A stretch of 64,000 nt of DNA from SZUA-36 sp963727635 (GTDB taxonomy: Bacteria; Pseudomonadota; Gammaproteobacteria; Xanthomonadales; SZUA-36): the NCBI GenBank assembly GCA_963727635.1, contig CAVSHP010000002.1:62001-126000 (forward strand), given 5' to 3'. Position numbers and translations under genes: made by a program. Under the pieces are notes generated by a model. It worked only from the letters and a program-made list of their open reading frames with translations, had not been told where the DNA came from and did no database searches. Below, piece by piece: positions 55,688-64,000 of the stretch; within the stretch, counting starts at the first letter, position 1; every line of letters starts with the position of its first letter.

Positions 55688-58192
55688 ACCGTGCCGGTTT
55701 GACTTCGGCCAGCTTACCCTGTTCCGCCGTATTCGGTGGCACGGTTCTGAACTCGGGGTTGGCGGGATTTTCTATCCGTTCACGTGGGAAATCATCCACC
55801 TCTATGACCCTGGCGCTTGCCTTCTGAGCCAGCCTGACCATCGTTGCCTGTTCTTCGGTTATCACACCGCTCTCGGTTGCCCGTTTGACCAGGCCTTCGT
55901 AATTTTCAAAATTGACGGATTGTTTCAGGGCGTTCCTGATTGCGCGTTCGGCGGCCTGCGCCTCCAGAACGAGGTGAAATGCCTTGTTTACGCATCCGGT
56001 AGCATCATCACGATCGGAAATGAATACGCCGTCGGTCAAGCGGTCGCGGCTTGCGTTTTCGCTGAGTAACAACTGCGCCACCTGTTTGGAGGTTTTGTCA
56101 GACGGACCGGCATGTGGCAGACCTAGTGGAAACACGATCAGGCGTACGATACGGCCGAGCAACGGCACGGGAAAGTTCTGGATAACACCGAGAAGGCTTT
56201 GCTGGATGGTGTACAGACTGTCTTCCATGCCCCATTGCAGCAGGGGCAGGTCGCCGGCGGGCCGGCCATCATCCTCGAAACGTTTCAGCATGGCGCTGCC
56301 CATGTACAGATGGATCAAGTGAGTCTGCCAGTCTGCCCGACAGTTTTTCCTTGAATTTGAACTTGCCGCCCAGCAACACCAGCACCATGTCCGCAATGAA
56401 AGCAAAAGCGGCACTCATGCGGCTGAGCTGGCGGAAATACTTCGCATGCGGCCCGCTAACGGGCGCCGGCGTCATGCCGCTGCCGGTCAGGCCTAACAGC
56501 AGGCTACGCACCGCGTTGCTAATGCTATAACCAATATGCGTAAACAGTGCGTTGTCAAAAATTCGCCTGGCCTGGCTATTGGCAATACCCGAGACCGCTT
56601 TCATCTCCTTTAACAGGCAGGGGTGCGCCAGGATGGCGCCCTGGCCGAATATGATCATCGAACGGGTCAGGATATTGGCGCCCTCAACGGTAATGGAAAT
56701 GGGCAGGGTCTGGTAGGCGCGGGCAAGGTAATTATTTGGCCCCATTATGATGCCTTTGCCGCCGTGCACATCCATGGCGTCGATGATGCATTGGCGGTTG
56801 ACTTCGGTCAGGTGGTACTTGTTGATGGCTGACAAGCACGGCGGGTTTCTCACCCTGGTCCAGCGCGATCAACGTCAACACCCGGCCTGCGTCCATCCGG
56901 TAGGTTCGGCCGCCTATCCTCGCAAGCGGTTCTTCAACGCCGCCAAAGCTGCCGATGGGCACATCGAACTGGGTGCGAATCCTTGCGTACGCGCCCGTCA
57001 GCAAGGCGGACATCTTGCCGCCTGCGGCGCCAAGGGACGGTAGCGAGATAGCACGCCCGGCCGCCAGGCTTTGCATCAGCATACGCCAGCCCTGGCCAAG
57101 ACGTTCCTGGCCGCCAATGACCCAGTCCATCGGAATAAATACGTCCTTACCGCGGGTGGGACCATTCATGAACACCGCCCCGATCGGCATGTGACGGTTG
57201 CCGATTTCGACGCCGGGTGTGGCGGTCGGAATCAGTGCACAGCTGATGCCGAGGTCCTTTGTGTCGCCCAGCAGGCCATCCGGGTCGTAGGCCTTGAACG
57301 CCAGGCCGAGCAGTGTCGCGACCGGCGCCAGGGTGATATAGCGTTTATCCCAGCTGAGACGTAAACCCAGTACCTCTTTACCTTCAAATACATCCCTGCA
57401 GACAATGCCCTTGTCCGGCATTGCGCTCGCGTCTGACCCCGCCAGCGCGGAAGTCAGGGCAAAACAGGGTATTTCCTCGCCACGGGCGAGACGCGGCAGG
57501 TAATGCTTCTTTTGCTCGTCGGTACCGTAGTGCAATAGCAATTCACCCGGACCGAGTGAGTTGGGCACCATGACGGTGACCGCCGCGGTGACATTACGGC
57601 TGGCAACTTTCATGACCACGGCGGAATTGGCCTGCGCGGAAAATTCGAGACCGCCGTACTCCTGCGGAATGATCATGCTGAAGAAGCGGTTGTCACGGAT
57701 GAACTGCCAGACCGGTTCGGGTAGGTCCATCTGCTTTTCGGAGATTTCCCAGTCGTCGAGCATCAGGCAAAGTTCTTCGACCGGTCCGTTCAGGAATGCC
57801 TGTTCGCGTTCGCTCAAAGCCGGGGCAGGTTGCCGCAGCAGGCGGCGCCAGCGGGGTTTGCCGCTGAATAATTCGGCATCCCACCAGACGGTTCCCGCTT
57901 CGAGCGCCTCGCGCTCGGTGGAAGAGAGTTTGGGCATGACTTTCCGATAGACGCTGAACAGCCGGTTGCTGATAAACAACCTGCGTAGTGGTTTGATTGC
58001 AAAGCCGGCAAGGCTGACGGTCGCAATACCCAGCGACCAGCGGAACCAGGCCGGGATCTCCAGAAAGTGGCGCAGTTCAGTAAACGCGAAAGTCAGGCCG
58101 GCAAGAATGGCAATGGAGATCAATAAAGGGATGCGGTAATACGCCAACAAAAGGACGGAGAATATGAGCAAAACCAGAAAAAGAGCGGTCAT
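55665..58192 (-). CDS. fadE: FadE-type acyl-CoA dehydrogenase (two frameshifts)
   Basis: About 815 residues if repaired, the size of E. coli FadE (814). N-terminal membrane spans (residues 3-65), then the acyl-CoA dehydrogenase domains: PQEYGGLEFSAQANS, CFALTSALAGSDASAMPD (FAD and substrate contacts), GQGWRMLMQSLAAGRAISLP, and IDAMDVHGGKGIIMGPNNYL. The frame shifts near 56845 (EKPAVLSAINKYHL) and near 56320 (GRLADSLIHLYMGSAMLKRF). The C-terminal DUF1974 domain ends in KPARSNLSGNG. It catalyses the first step of fatty acid beta-oxidation. Fragments read as 56732-58192, 56269-56853 and 55665-56414. Matching sequence on both sides of each break suggests sequence errors. Confidence 0.93.
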
Positions 58193-58432
58193 ACATGTCC
58201 TCGCTTTCAGGTGGCGTTACAAATGTATCGATCCGGATTCCGAACCAATTCATTTTAGGGGTGAACATAATAGATTAAAAGGGGGGCGGTAGGATAACTG
58301 GCTAAAACCTGAAAGCCGATTGCAAGCACGCCGGTGTCAGCTTAAAATTGCCTGTTGATTTCAATCAAATCAGAATAAGCTTATCATTGCTTATATTTTA
58401 ATAATTATCAATTACCTGTAGGGAGTTCTTAA

Positions 58433-58840
58433 GTGTCTGTTGAGCGTACATTATCGATTATCAAACCCGATGCGGTGGCAAAAAACGTGATCGGGGAAAT
58501 TTATAGCCGTTTTGAAAAGGCCGGACTGAAGATTGTTGAGGCCAGGATGCAGCATTTAAGCCGTGCGGAAGCCGAAGGCTTTTACGCGGTCCACAGGGAA
58601 CGCCCGTTTTTCAAAGACCTGGTCAAATTCATGACCTCCGGCCCCGTGATGATCCAGGCACTCGAAGGTGAGGACGCCATTGCATTGAACCGCAAACTGA
58701 TGGGCGCCACCAATCCGGCGGAAGCCGAAGCGGGCACCATACGCGCCGATTTCGCGCAAAGTATCGATGCCAATGCGGTGCACGGTTCCGATGGTCCGGA
58801 GACGGCCAAAACCGAAATCGCGTACTTTTTTGGCAAGTAG
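58433..58840 (+). CDS. ndk: Nucleoside-diphosphate kinase
   Basis: 135 residues from GTG 58433 (GGGAG 9-10 bases upstream). Transfers the terminal phosphate between nucleoside triphosphates and diphosphates. MSVERTLSIIKPDAVAKNVI opens the fold, and the catalytic His lies in NAVHGSDGPETAKTEI, the NDK signature. A few residues shorter than the usual 141-143 at the C-terminus. First gene of the conserved ndk-rlmN-pilF-rodZ cluster. Confidence 0.97.
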   Translation: MSVERTLSIIKPDAVAKNVIGEIYSRFEKAGLKIVEARMQHLSRAEAEGFYAVHRERPFFKDLVKFMTSGPVMIQALEGEDAIALNRKLMGATNPAEAEAGTIRADFAQSIDANAVHGSDGPETAKTEIAYFFGK

Positions 58841-58862
58841 CCGCACGGATAGCCCAATTACC

Positions 58863-59936
58863 GTGAATGCCATCAAAAGTCGTTTGAACCTGCTGGATTT
58901 TGACGAGGCGGGTTTACGCGATTTTTTTCTATCCATCGGCGAAAAACCCTTCCGGGCGCAGCAGATTCTGAAATGGGTTTACCACCACGCGGTAACCGAT
59001 TTCGAGGCAATGACCGATCTCGGTATCGCATTGCGCCAGAAACTGGGCCAGATCGCGGAGATCAAACTGCCGGAAATCCTGCGCGAACAGCGTTCCACGG
59101 ACGGCACGGTGAAATGGCTGATCGGTTTTCATGGCGGCAACGCGGTTGAAACGGTCTATATCCCGGAACCAAAACGCGGCACCTTGTGTGTGTCATCCCA
59201 GGTCGGTTGTGCACTGAACTGTTCGTTCTGTTCAACCGGTGCACAGGGCTTTGCGCGTAACCTGGGCACAGGTGAAATCATCGGCCAGGTATGGCTCGCT
59301 GCCCAGGCGCTGGGTCATGAACGCAATGGCCAGCGCCAGATCACCAACATCGTGATGATGGGTATGGGCGAGCCACTGCTGAATTTCGATGCGGTCGTGC
59401 CGGCCCTGTCCCTGATGCGCAATGACCTTGGGTTTGGTTTTGCCGCCAAGCGTGTCACTGTCAGCACGGCGGGCCTTGTGCCCGGTATCTACCGTTTGCG
59501 CGATACCATTGATGTCGCGCTTGCCGTATCACTGCATTCACCCGTTGACGACGTGCGCACGGAACTGGTACCCCTCAACCGCAAATATCCGATCGCTGAA
59601 CTGATGCAGGCCTGCAGGGATTACGTATCGGATAAACACAAACGCACGGTAACCTTTGAATATACCCTGATAGATGGTGTAAATGATCACCCTGAACAGG
59701 CGCGTAAACTGGTAAAATTACTCAGAACGGTACCGAGCAAGCTTAATCTGATACCCTTTAACCCGTTTCCAGGTACACGCTACCGTTGCTCCACCCAGGA
59801 ACGTATCGACCGGTTCCAGGAGATAGTCATGCAGGGCGGGTTGATCGCGACGGTCAGAAAGACCCGCGGTGAGGATATCGATGCAGCTTGCGGGCAGTTG
59901 GTCGGCAAGGTGAATGGATCGTACAAAGAGAAGTGA
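58863..59936 (+). CDS. rlmN: 23S rRNA/tRNA adenine-C2 methyltransferase RlmN
   Basis: 357 residues from GTG 58863, 22 bases after ndk. A radical SAM enzyme that methylates A2503 of 23S rRNA and A37 of some tRNAs. The iron-sulfur motif CxxxCxxC is in GCALNCSFCSTGAQG, the SAM segment is MMGMGEPLLNF, and the C-terminal methyl-carrying Cys is in GEDIDAACGQL. The N-terminal accessory domain FDEAGLRDFFLSIGEKPFRA, with QQILKWVYH following, matches family length. The open frame continues upstream into ndk but has no support. Confidence 0.96.
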   Translation: MNAIKSRLNLLDFDEAGLRDFFLSIGEKPFRAQQILKWVYHHAVTDFEAMTDLGIALRQKLGQIAEIKLPEILREQRSTDGTVKWLIGFHGGNAVETVYIPEPKRGTLCVSSQVGCALNCSFCSTGAQGFARNLGTGEIIGQVWLAAQALGHERNGQRQITNIVMMGMGEPLLNFDAVVPALSLMRNDLGFGFAAKRVTVSTAGLVPGIYRLRDTIDVALAVSLHSPVDDVRTELVPLNRKYPIAELMQACRDYVSDKHKRTVTFEYTLIDGVNDHPEQARKLVKLLRTVPSKLNLIPFNPFPGTRYRCSTQERIDRFQEIVMQGGLIATVRKTRGEDIDAACGQLVGKVNGSYKEK

Positions 59937-59992
59937 ACGGATAAAAATGAAAATGGCGGAAATCACTTCATGAACTGTTTTTCCAACAGTGT

Positions 59993-60818
59993 TTGTCGGC
60001 ACACCGTATTGTCTTCAACACGGTTGGCGGATTTTTTGCGGTGGCGATGATCGCCGTGCTGCTCGGCGCATGCGCCTCGCAACAGCCGAAGGACCCCTAT
60101 GATGAAACCGAAACCCAGAAAGCGGTAATTTCCAATACCTCCCTGGGTCTCGAGTACATGAACCGTGGCCAGTACGAAGTCGCGATGGGTAAATTGAAGA
60201 AGGCGATCAAGGAAGACCCGAATTATGCTCCGGCACAAACCGTGCTGGCGGTACTCTACGAACGTATCGGTGAAGAGGAACTGGCGGGCAAGCACTATAA
60301 AAAAGCCTACGAGGCCAGCCCCCAAGGATGGCGATGTGAATAATAATTATGGTACTTACCTGTGCCAGAGAGGTAAGCCGGACGAGGCCATCAAGCATTT
60401 TCTCGCGGCCCTGGATGATCCGTTTTACTCCACCCCGTCGATTGCGTTGACCAATGCCGGTTCCTGTGCGCTCGGGCAGGGCGACATGTCAGGGCCGATG
60501 AGTACCTGCGCAGCGCATTGAAAATAGAGCCTAATTTACCTGACGCCCTGTTGAATATGTCAAGGCTGAGTTATGAACAGACAGAACTACCTGAAGGCGC
60601 GCGCATTCATGCAAAGATATGAAGCGATTATCCAGCATACGGCAGAAACGCTGTTACTTGCCTACAAGATTGAAATCGCGTCAAACAACGTACCAGCTGC
60701 CAATACGTACAAACTGATGCTTGAAAACAACTATCCCGATTCTGATCAGACCGCTGAGGTTCGGAGGCTCTCTGGAAATGAAACAACAACAAGATCTGAT
60801 TCCAATGGCAACGGGTGA
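59993..60818 (+). CDS. pilF: PilF/PilW type IV pilus biogenesis lipoprotein, TPR protein (about three frameshifts)
   Basis: The best start is TTG 59993 with a lipoprotein signal ending in lipobox LLGAC (FFAVAMIAVLLGACASQQP). It encodes TPR units: NTSLGLEYMNRGQYEVAMGK, PNYAPAQTVLAVLYERIG, NNNYGTYLCQRGKPDEAIKH, TNAGSCALGQGD and NYLKARAFMQRYEAI. PilF assembles the PilQ secretin in the outer membrane. The frame changes near 60325, 60490 and 60575, so the track splits into four pieces, each matching the family in order. A shift near its end would also place the stop in an ATGA overlap with rodZ. Position between rlmN and rodZ is the conserved gammaproteobacterial one. Confidence 0.85.
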
Positions 60819-61655
60819 GTATCTGAGATCGTTGCGGTTGAAACGAAAAGCTCACCCTGGCGGAAGTTGCGAGCGCGGTCATCCTGGACGAGAAGCTGCT
60901 GGACGCCATTGAACAGGACAAGGCGGAGCATATCGCCTTGTTATACAGAAATGGCTACATTCGGACCTATGCGCGTTTTCTGCAGGTGCCGGAAGATGAA
61001 ATCCCGGCTCTGTTGGCGCCCACCGCTGCGCAGGAACCGGTCTTGCACAATATTTTTGCCGAACCGCCAAAACGCAATTCTTCGGAGAAGTGGTTGCGTG
61101 CAAGCAGCTATGTTCTGGCATCACTATTGGTCGGAACACTGGCCTGGCAATTTACCCATGAAGCGGTAAGGCTGTCACAAAACGGTTCGCGGCTGCAGAA
61201 TGGTGGGGCATCGGAAAATGTGGCCAGTCCCGAACAGCAACAGCAGTACAAAGGTCCGGTGAATGCTTCGATTGCGCCACTCGGCGCCCTGCACGGCAAG
61301 AAGTCCGGATGGCCATGGATACGGCCGAGCAGGCATGGGCGGCCGTTTCGAAACCGGCCTGCCGGCTTTGCCTGAAGGTGAAAGCCGTCTGCAGATCGTC
61401 GTATCTGCAGACAGCTGGGTCGAAATCACCGACGCCACGGGTAAAGAACTTGAGATGGACCTGCTGCGTGGCGGGAGCGACAGGGCGTACCACGGGCAGC
61501 CGCCATTCAGAATCCTGTTTGGTCGTGCATCAGCGGTACGTCTGACGGTGGATGGTGAAGCCGTGGATTTGACCGCATTTACCAAGGAGGATGTTGCGCA
61601 GTTGACCTGGCCACAAAAATTACAGGCCGAAAACAGCGAGCCAGACGGCAACTGA
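60778..61655 (+). CDS. rodZ: RodZ-like cytoskeletal helix-turn-helix membrane protein (several frameshifts)
   Basis: Begins at ATG 60778 (MKQQQDLIPMATGEYLRSLR). The N-terminal HTH domain continues after a shift near 60850 as KLTLAEVASAVILDEKLLDA and YRNGYIRTYARFLQVP. A single span (SSYVLASLLVGTLAWQF) is followed by a Gln-rich linker. The C-terminal DUF4115 domain is reached after shifts near 61300 and 61345: RLQIVVSADSWVEITDATGK, then FRILFGRASAVRLTVDG. RodZ links MreB to the membrane and keeps rod shape. It stops one base before hisS, with no ispG between. Confidence 0.85.
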
Positions 61656-61656
61656 A

Positions 61657-62928
61657 ATGAATTCCCCCATCCGCTCAATCCGCGGGATGAACGACATCCT
61701 TCCGCAAGATATCCATTATTGGCAAACACTGGAAAGTACGGCTGAGCAGGTGTTTGCCGCTTACGGTTTTGAGCAGATCCGATTGCCGTTGCTGGAAAAA
61801 ACAGAGGTTTTTACCCGTGCGATCGGATCGGCAACCGACGTGGTCTCCAAGGAAATGTACAGTTTCGATGATCGCAATGATGAGTCATTGAGCCTGCGTC
61901 CCGAAGGTACCGCCGGCGTGGTCCGTGCAGCCTTGCAAAACGGTCTGTTGTACGGGCCGGTCAGGCGGCTCTGGTACAGCGGTGCGATGTTCCGTTACGA
62001 ACGTCCGCAAAAGGGCCGGAGCCGGCAGTTTCACCAGATTGGAGCGGAACTGTTCGGTGCACCGGGTGCCGATGCGGATGCCGAGATATTGATGCTTGGC
62101 AGCAACTTGTGGGACAAATCTCGGATTGCAGAATCTGCGACTGGAAATCAATTCACTGGGTAATGCGGATGAACGGCAGTGCCTACCGGGATCAGCTGTA
62201 CGCCTTTCTCAATGCACACAAGGCTGAACTGGACGATCAGACCAATGAACGGGCGGAACGTAACCCGTTGCGCGTGCTGGACAGCAAGGATCCGGCAGGT
62301 GCAGGCACTTGCTGGATGGATGCGCCGTTGTTGGCAGATCATCTCGGTGAAGAGTCACGTGCTCATTACCAACAGTTAAAACGCTACCTGGACAGGCTGG
62401 GTATCGAGTTTCATGAAAACCCGCGCCTGGTGCGTGGGCTCGATTATTACTGTCATACGGTATTTGAATGGATCACTGATGAATTGGGTGCACAGGGTAC
62501 CGTTTGTGCCGGTGGTCGTTACGATAACCTGGTTGAATTACAGGGTGGAAAACCCTGGCCCGGTATTGGTTTTGCCATGGGTGAAGAGCGCCTGGTTGAG
62601 TTGCTAAGCCAAAAAGATGACACTGCACCTCCGGTCGACACATGCCTATCTCGTTGCCGTGGGTGAAAACAGCACTGAATCTGCGCTGAAACTCGCGTAT
62701 GATTTGCGCGCCGGGATTCCGGACCTGCGTCTGATGGTCAATTTGAATGACGGCAGTTTTAAAACCCAGTTCAAACGCGCGGACCGCAGTGACGCCTAAT
62801 TGGCACTGGTGCTGGGTGAGGACGAGATCCTCGATGAACGGGTTACGATTAAATTTTTGCGAAGCGGTGAAAACCAGTTAAGTCTCGACCGTAATGAAGT
62901 CGGGGACTGGATTCGCTACTTATATTGA
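61657..62928 (+). CDS. hisS: Histidyl-tRNA synthetase (frameshifts and one in-frame stop)
   Basis: Motif 1 lies in IRGMNDILPQDIHYWQ and following, motif 2 in SLRPEGTAGVVRA and FRYERPQKGRSRQFHQIG, and the histidine-specific RGLDYYCHTVFEW and GGRYDNLVE follow. Motif 3 is WPGIGFAMGEERLVELL. The C-terminal anticodon domain begins HAYLVAVGENSTESALKLAY. The frame breaks near 62115-62160 and near 62630, and a TAA at about 62797 interrupts SDA-LALVLGEDEILDE in the same frame. The repaired protein ends at 62928 (WIRYLY), about 424 residues as usual. An essential gene, so these breaks almost certainly are sequence errors. Confidence 0.93.
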
Positions 62929-62992
62929 AAGCTATAAAATTTTTGCCGGATAAAGCCCGGTGCAATTTCAAAATGATGGATAAATAAAAGTA

Positions 62993-63682
62993 ATGTCTGA
63001 AATATATGATACCCATGAACAGGGTGAACGCGTAAAAAGCTGGTTACGGGAAAATGGCAGCGCCATCGTAATGGGCCTGGTACTGGCTTTCGGTTTGATG
63101 TTTGGATTCAAACAATGGCAGGCCTGGGAAACCAGCAAACGTCAACAGGCTTCGGCCGAATACCAGATGATGTCCAGTTTGATCGAAGACAGACAATATG
63201 GATGCCGCGGTGCCCAACTACGAGGTGCTGAAATCCGAGTATCCAAAATCAGCCTACACCTCGATGGCTGCGCTGATGATGGCCAAGGCGCGTATGATTG
63301 CCGGTCAGGCGGATCTGGCAGCAAGTGATCTGGAATACGCAATGGAACATGCCCAGCCCGAGCCCCTCAAGGTGATTGCCCGGGAAAGGCTTGCACGTGT
63401 GAAACTCAGCCAGGGCGATGCGGATGCGGCCATGAAATTGCTTGACGAGGCGCCTTCAGACCGTTGGTTTTGAAGCACAGTTTGCAGAAATCAGGGGCGA
63501 TATCTATGTCGCCAAAGGTGAAAAAGACCAGGCGATCGAGAGTTACCAGGCCGCGCTTGACGCAACTCGAGGAAGGCGTCGGCAATCGCGATTTGCTCGA
63601 CATAAAACTGCAGGCACTTGAACGCCAGATGTTGAGAACGCCGCAGAGCGCCGGTGACGGTGCCGGCGGAGGTGAAGAGTGA
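62993..63682 (+). CDS. yfgM: YfgM-like periplasmic TPR ancillary translocon protein (about three frameshifts)
   Basis: Starts MSEIYDTHEQGERVKSWLRE, the typical YfgM opening, with one span (IVMGLVLAFGLMFGFKQW) and then TPR-like helices: VLKSEYPKSAYTSMAALMMA, LAASDLEYAMEH, ARVKLSQGDADAAMKLLDEA. Shifts lie near 63195, 63465 and 63560. YfgM binds SecYEG and PpiD and helps hand proteins to periplasmic chaperones. Stops in an overlap with bamB and follows hisS, the conserved order. Confidence 0.88.
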
Positions 63683-64000
63683 GGCAATGGTTTATCCCTG
63701 CACTGATGGCGGTATTGCTGCTCAATGGTTGCAGTTGGATAAAAAGCTGGGGTGACAAGGATGAACCTGAGGATGCACCCGGCGAAGCTGGTTGATTTCG
63801 AACCAACACTGAAAGTCGGCAAGGTCTGGTCCACCGGCGTCGGCAAGGGTCTGGACAAGTGCCGGCAGGCAGATCAGACCCGTCTATAATCGGCAGGTTC
63901 GTATTCGCAGCCGACTACAAGGGCTGTGATCGCGCTCGATGCCAGAATGGCCGCAAACATTGGGAAATCAAAACCGAACTGCCATTTACCGGCGGCCCCG
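63679..64000 (+). CDS. bamB: BamB outer-membrane assembly lipoprotein, 5' part (frameshifted, runs off the window)
   Basis: GTG 63679 overlaps the yfgM stop by 4 bases. The lipoprotein signal is RQWFIPALMAVLLLNGCSW with lipobox LNGC. After a shift near 63785 the typical LVDFEPTLKVGKVWSTGVGK appears, and further shifts precede VIALDA and WEIKTELPFTGG-like blades of the beta-propeller. BamB is the propeller subunit of the BAM complex that inserts outer-membrane proteins. At least three frame changes occur in 320 bases, and the window ends inside the gene. Confidence 0.85.

Noticed and set aside
1..64000. tRNA, rRNA or insertion-sequence transposase genes
   Set aside because: None recognised on either strand by reading; no transposase motif appears among the translated frames.

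Overview
The window is a chromosomal segment of a Gammaproteobacterium. LpxH, RoxA (YcfD-type ribosomal oxygenase), the tesA/ybbA/ybbP divergon, a lexA-imuA pair, a FadE-type acyl-CoA dehydrogenase and an ndk-rlmN-pilF-rodZ-hisS-yfgM-bamB cluster all fit that class. A TonB-dependent receptor, a periplasmic catalase-peroxidase and many exported enzymes suggest a free-living aerobic heterotroph, probably aquatic. I cannot place it to genus. Frequent single-base frameshifts, especially after 59.9 kb, suggest a draft consensus.

Layout. 0-6.3 kb: the unusual part. It holds a membrane-anchored anti-sigma-like protein, a secreted or anchored protein made of about 38 nonapeptide repeats (NSEAFRTAM), an outer-membrane metallopeptidase/beta-propeller/barrel protein and a PrsW-type intramembrane protease, all on one strand. 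6.5-14.2 kb: oxidative stress and redox genes (periplasmic KatG, a Prx5-type peroxiredoxin, a cysteine synthase-glutaredoxin fusion), adenosine deaminase, a PhyH dioxygenase broken by an in-frame stop, and a Tat-exported dienelactone hydrolase. 14.5-16.8 kb: TonB-dependent receptor. 16.9-20.7 kb: ybbP-ybbA divergent from tesA. 20.8-26.8 kb: small housekeeping and envelope genes (exported methyltransferase fold, PlsC acyltransferase, DUF2189, ferredoxin-NADP reductase, Ung, GFA, MAPEG, TM2-like). 27.1-31 kb: icd, DUF455, lpxH, cyclophilin. 31.2-33.8 kb: gyrA. 33.9-36.1 kb: DUF2892, peroxiredoxin, PilH-like receiver, YhdH. 36.1-41.7 kb: sucA-sucB-lpdA (2-oxoglutarate dehydrogenase). 42.4-44.9 kb: purB-roxA. 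45.2-47.8 kb: fumC facing lexA-imuA. 47.9-53.5 kb: DUF2461, Slp, then a MoxR/DUF58/transglutaminase operon and PhhB. 53.9-58.2 kb: DUF4124, patatin, FadE. 58.4-64 kb: ndk-rlmN-pilF-rodZ-hisS-yfgM-bamB, without the usual ispG.

The non-coding DNA has its own signal. Two copies of a roughly 300-320 bp composite element, each made of two long-stem palindromes joined by a similar spacer, sit in opposite orientation at 29.25-29.55 kb and 41.96-42.28 kb. Their loop modules are conserved while the stem sequences change and stay self-complementary. A second dispersed repeat (108 bp, two gapless copies, about 71% identical) flanks the DUF4124 gene, and a perfect 36-bp palindrome lies between sucB and lpdA.

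The best candidate for an undescribed system is the first four-gene locus. It combines a massively repetitive envelope protein with two proteases and an anti-sigma-like protein. Its function is inferred from context only.
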